Assembly: GCA_031258755.1 (NCBI GenBank)
Contig: JAIRMK010000128.1
Coordinates: forward strand, 1 to 10,407
Origin: Prevotellaceae bacterium
GTDB taxonomy: Bacteria; Bacteroidota; Bacteroidia; Bacteroidales; UBA932
Reading direction: 5' to 3'
Length of the DNA: 10,407 bases
The notes beneath the pieces were generated by a model. It saw only the letters and a list, made by a program, of their open reading frames with translations, made no database searches and was not told where the DNA came from. Position numbers and translations under genes: made by a program. Shown here piece after piece: positions 7,303 to 10,407 of the stretch. Numbering within the stretch: the first letter of the stretch is position 1; every line of letters starts with the position of its first letter.

Positions 7303-10300
7303 CTAAAAAGTTAATTCTACACCAAACGTCACGCTCCTTAATGCGGGGAGGCTCCATGTGGTTTCTCCCGAGATGGGCACTTCCGGATCGTAGTCTTTGT
7401 AGGCCGCCCAGGTCAACAGGTTATTTCCGGCCACAAACACGCGGGCATTTTGTATCGAGGCTTTTTTCACCCAATTTTGCGGAAGCCTGTAGCCCACTGT
7501 GAGGGTTTTCAGGCGCAGATGGTCGGTAGAGTGAATCCAACGGCTGGAGGTATAGTTGCCGTGTCCGCCGCCGTGCATCCGGCGGGGGAATTGCGCCTCG
7601 TCGCCGGGTTTCTGCCAGCGATCTAATTGCATAGCAGAGATGACTTGATCAGGGTAAAGCCCATCGGTTGACATCTGCCAACCATTATCCCACGAATGTC
7701 CGCCTAAAGAGAAAGAGAACAGGGCGTCGAAGTCGATGCCTTTCCATTCGAAGGTGTTCCGCCAGCCGCCGGTGAGGGTGGGGTCGGCTTTTGCTTGAAT
7801 TTCACGGGTAGCCAAATCCGGGTCTTTGGTGAGATTTTTCACACCGGTAAAATTACCGTCGCTGTCGGTTTCGTAAATGTACCACATCGAGTCGCCGGTA
7901 CCCGGGTCCACGCCGGCCCATTCGCGCGCACGGTACGAATACACGGATTCGCCTTCGCGGATCATGAAGTTACCGCTTACAAATTCTTCGCCGTTATAAA
8001 TTTTGGTCACTTTATTGCGGTTATGCGCTAATATAAAGGTTGACGTCCAGAAAAAATCATTGTTCTTGAGAATATCTACGGCAAGGGTAAGTTCCACGCC
8101 GCGGTTGTTCATGCCGCCGTAGTTGAGCAGGGTGGTGGCGAAACCGGTTGTTCTCGACACAGGTACGTCCAGTAGCATGTCTTCGGTTTGGCGGTTATAG
8201 AAGTCAAATTCCAGCGACACGCGGTCGAAGAAGCGGGCCTCCAGTCCAATATCAAACACGAAGTTCCGCTCCCAACTCAAATCGGGATTGGCCAGGCGCG
8301 AAGGCGCCGATCCGGATTGCCCGTTATAATCGAGCGTATAACCGTAGGTAGCCAGCGAACTGTACAGGCTGTTGGGTAAGGTGCCGCTGACGCCATAAGA
8401 AGCGCGGAGTTTCAGGTCATCTATGAAATCCACATATTTCAGGAACGATTCTTCCTTGGCGCGCCACGAGGCGGATACCGACCAGAAATCACCCCAGCGG
8501 GTATTGGTGCCCAAACGCGAACTTCCGTCGCGACGGAAGGCGCCCGATACATAATACTTATCTTTATAGGAATAGTTCAACCGGCTGAAATATGATGTCA
8601 TACGGTCACTGTCGTGATCCGACTGCGCCCTTGTTGGCTCTGCGGCAGTAACCATTTCCCACAAATTGGGTGTTGCATAGTTGCGGGCTGCGGCATTTAT
8701 ATAATTGGTGGGGTTGTCATCCACATCCCATCCCAACAGCACATTAACGGTATGGTCGGCGGCAATTATCTTCTCATACGTCAACAGCATTGACGAATAA
8801 AAACGAACGTCCGTAAACTCCTGTATTTGGGTATTCCCATTATGCGTCTTCCCATTATTGGAATTGGACGGCCAGACAGCAATTCCTTTTACCACCGAAT
8901 GGTCATAGCTTAATGTTTCTTTCAAGGTAAGCCCTTTTATAAATTCATACGCGAACGACAGGTTGTTGGTCGATTTAAACAACTCATGCCTCGATATGTC
9001 CAGAAATCCGTCTTTCACCAAATTTGCCTGTCCTTGTAACAAGGGGCCTTCATAATAACTGCCATCGGGATTATAAATCGGTATATTTGGCATATAGACC
9101 AATCTCGTCATTGCATAGTAGTTATTATATGAGAGTCCGCCGAACATGTAGTTTTGTTCCGCTTTAGCCAGCGAAATATTGGCTTCTACTTGCCACTTAT
9201 CTCCTTTATAGGCCACATTGGCTTTTCCTGTGTAGCTTTTGAAATCGGAATTGTTGGCCATCCCCAATTCATCACGGGCGCCTAAAGACACATAGAACGT
9301 CAATTTATCATTACCGCCATTGGCCGATACTTCGTAGCTATTATTTGTCCCATTATTGCGGAATAGGGCGCCTTCCCAGTCGGAATATTCGGTGCGGGCC
9401 GGCGCATATTTGTCGGCTTCCACAATGGAATATGCGCGGGCGTCGGCTTCCGACAGGCCATTATAAATGGCTTGGTTGTAAGCGCCTTCCAAAGTAAGCA
9501 TACGGGTTTGGTTACCGCCCAGATAAGGGCGGTTGTTGATAGCCCAGTTGTTAATTCCCCAACTTCCTTTGAAATTAATCTTCAACGCCCCCTGTTGTCC
9601 TTTTTTGGTGGTTACCAAAATTACCCCATTGGCGCCGCGTGAGCCGTACAACGCCGTGGCGGCCGCGTCTTTCAAAATAGTAATGCTTTCAATATCGGAT
9701 GGATTTATAGTGCTCATGATGCTTAACGACCCCCCATAGCTCGAGAACATGGTATAATCTCCGGAATTTGCCGGAACGCCGTCAATCACATACAGCGGTG
9801 AATTGGACGCATTGAAAGAGCCTGTGCCGCGGATACGGATTTCCGCCTGTGCGCCGGGTTGTCCGCTCGTAGTACCTACTTGTACCCCTGCAGCCGCGCC
9901 TTGCAACGCATTTTCAAAGGATATTACCGGAATATCCTTTAATTTTTCCGTAGAGCCGACTACCGCCACAGCGCCCGTGTAGGTTCCTTTTTTCGCCGTA
10001 CCATACGCCACCACCACCACATCTTCCAGCCGTTTAGCCTCCACTTCCAGCGCCACGTTAATAGTCGAACGCCCGTCCACGGCTTCTTCCTGCGTCTTCA
10101 TCCCGATAAAGGAGAACACGAGGGTCGCATCGCCCGCCACATTAATGGTGTAGCGGCCATTGGCGTCCGTCGCAGATGACACGTTCGTGCCTTTTACCAC
10201 CACCGACACCCCGGGCAACGGTTGCCCGTCGGCAGCGTCGGTTACCACTCCCGACACTTGCACTTGCGCGAATAGCGCGCTTGCCGCAAGCATCATACCG

Positions 10301-10326
10301 ATCAAAATCAGTGTAATTTTTTTCAT
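7303..10326 (-). CDS. SusC/RagA-family TonB-dependent outer-membrane transporter
   Basis: This 1007-residue protein has a signal peptide (1-21, ending ALFAQ). A carboxypeptidase-regulatory-like beta domain follows (about 22-100, with SGVVTDAADGQPLPGVSVVV). The start of the plug is marked by VVVVAYGTAKKGTYTGAV (103-120). The plug itself (about 115-245) contains LQGAAAGVQV, GTGSFNASNSPLYVIDGVPA (167-186) and the SusC signature ALYGSRGANGVILVTTKKG (225-243). A 22-strand-type barrel fills the rest and ends in the aromatic residue of VTFGVELTF, as expected for BAM-dependent insertion. Energy would come from TonB-ExbBD. No STN signalling domain precedes the carboxypeptidase-like domain, so this transporter gives no sign of direct sigma/anti-sigma signalling. 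It is the first visible gene of the operon and pairs with the susD-like gene. The length is typical for the family, and no frameshift or gap is seen. Confidence 0.97.
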   Translation of the reverse strand: MKKITLILIGMMLAASALFAQVQVSGVVTDAADGQPLPGVSVVVKGTNVSSATDANGRYTINVAGDATLVFSFIGMKTQEEAVDGRSTINVALEVEAKRLEDVVVVAYGTAKKGTYTGAVAVVGSTEKLKDIPVISFENALQGAAAGVQVGTTSGQPGAQAEIRIRGTGSFNASNSPLYVIDGVPANSGDYTMFSSYGGSLSIMSTINPSDIESITILKDAAATALYGSRGANGVILVTTKKGQQGALKINFKGSWGINNWAINNRPYLGGNQTRMLTLEGAYNQAIYNGLSEADARAYSIVEADKYAPARTEYSDWEGALFRNNGTNNSYEVSANGGNDKLTFYVSLGARDELGMANNSDFKSYTGKANVAYKGDKWQVEANISLAKAEQNYMFGGLSYNNYYAMTRLVYMPNIPIYNPDGSYYEGPLLQGQANLVKDGFLDISRHELFKSTNNLSFAYEFIKGLTLKETLSYDHSVVKGIAVWPSNSNNGKTHNGNTQIQEFTDVRFYSSMLLTYEKIIAADHTVNVLLGWDVDDNPTNYINAAARNYATPNLWEMVTAAEPTRAQSDHDSDRMTSYFSRLNYSYKDKYYVSGAFRRDGSSRLGTNTRWGDFWSVSASWRAKEESFLKYVDFIDDLKLRASYGVSGTLPNSLYSSLATYGYTLDYNGQSGSAPSRLANPDLSWERNFVFDIGLEARFFDRVSLEFDFYNRQTEDMLLDVPVSRTTGFATTLLNYGGMNNRGVELTLAVDILKNNDFFWTSTFILAHNRNKVTKIYNGEEFVSGNFMIREGESVYSYRAREWAGVDPGTGDSMWYIYETDSDGNFTGVKNLTKDPDLATREIQAKADPTLTGGWRNTFEWKGIDFDALFSFSLGGHSWDNGWQMSTDGLYPDQVISAMQLDRWQKPGDEAQFPRRMHGGGHGNYTSSRWIHSTDHLRLKTLTVGYRLPQNWVKKASIQNARVFVAGNNLLTWAAYKDYDPEVPISGETTWSLPALRSVTFGVELTF
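9916..9940. repeat. Perfect 10-base inverted repeat inside the susC-like gene
   Basis: AAAGGATATT and AATATCCTTT flank a five-base spacer (ACCGG on the plus strand). The repeat falls on codons for KDIPVISF at the start of the plug region, a segment that is well conserved in SusC proteins. Amino-acid constraint may explain much of it, but both arms also rely on particular synonymous codons. No U-run follows on the coding strand, so it is not a terminator for this gene. Confidence 0.6.
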
Positions 10327-10407
10327 AGAATTGATTTAAATGGTTAATACTCATTTTTTTGTGCCCATTGAATTCGCTTGCCTGCAAATTTGACTATACA
10401 AGCCAAA
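10327..10407 (-). promoter_or_regulatory. Upstream region of the susC-like operon with a candidate Bacteroidota -7 element
   Basis: The 81 bases before the susC-like ATG carry no gene. At 10385-10392 lies CAAATTTG, which matches the Bacteroidota -7 consensus TAnnTTTG at all but one position and would give a leader of roughly 50 bases. The matching -33 element would fall at or beyond the right edge, so the promoter cannot be confirmed. The stretch directly before the ATG is rich in A and T with no Shine-Dalgarno, as is usual in this phylum. Confidence 0.3.

Noticed and set aside
10212..10228. Near-perfect palindrome CGGGCAAC-G-GTTGCCCG in the susC-like gene
   Set aside because: It encodes the conserved GQPLPG segment of the carboxypeptidase-like domain and has a one-base centre; codon constraint explains it well enough.
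10142..10387. Minus-strand frame of 81 codons starting upstream of the susC-like ATG
   Set aside because: It runs into the susC-like signal peptide region in another frame and its translation looks like a frame-shifted copy of that coding sequence, not a leader peptide gene.

Overview
The window looks like the chromosome of a Bacteroidota bacterium, most likely from the order Bacteroidales or a near relative. It holds a SusC/SusD outer-membrane importer pair, several surface-type lipoproteins, a type IX secretion system (T9SS) cargo protein with a gliding-motility-type C-terminal domain, and a PorP/SprF-family protein. Leader sequences rich in A and T and lacking a clear Shine-Dalgarno also fit. 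Genus cannot be fixed from the sequence. Every gene is on the minus strand, so the biological order runs from the right end of the window to the left. No tRNA, rRNA, CRISPR array, insertion sequence or phage gene was seen, and no gene-free stretch exceeds 300 bases.

Transcription unit 1 (10326 down to 3571): susC-like TonB-dependent transporter, susD-like lipoprotein, a 322-residue Calx-beta lipoprotein and a 414-residue lipoprotein with two Calx-beta modules. Gaps are about 3 to 30 bases, and the unit closes with a strong hairpin terminator at 3514-3545. The two Calx-beta lipoproteins sit where SusE/SusF-type surface binding proteins usually sit. No glycoside hydrolase, polysaccharide lyase or sulfatase is present in the window, so the substrate is not stated by the local genes.

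Transcription unit 2 (3478 to the left edge): a 231-residue exported protein of unknown function, an 824-residue secreted subtilisin-family (S8) protease with three Ig-like (Big_2) modules and a type B T9SS sorting domain, and the start of a PorP/SprF-family T9SS membrane protein that runs off the left edge. Gaps are 21 and 23 bases. A type B cargo next to a PorP/SprF partner is a known T9SS arrangement, in which the partner helps export or anchor the cargo.

Taken together, the window encodes a surface import system followed by a secreted protease with its probable export partner. A link between the two (protease products fed to the SusCD pair) is possible but is only inference from proximity. 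The least understood parts are the 231-residue protein and the C-terminal modules of the two Calx-beta lipoproteins.
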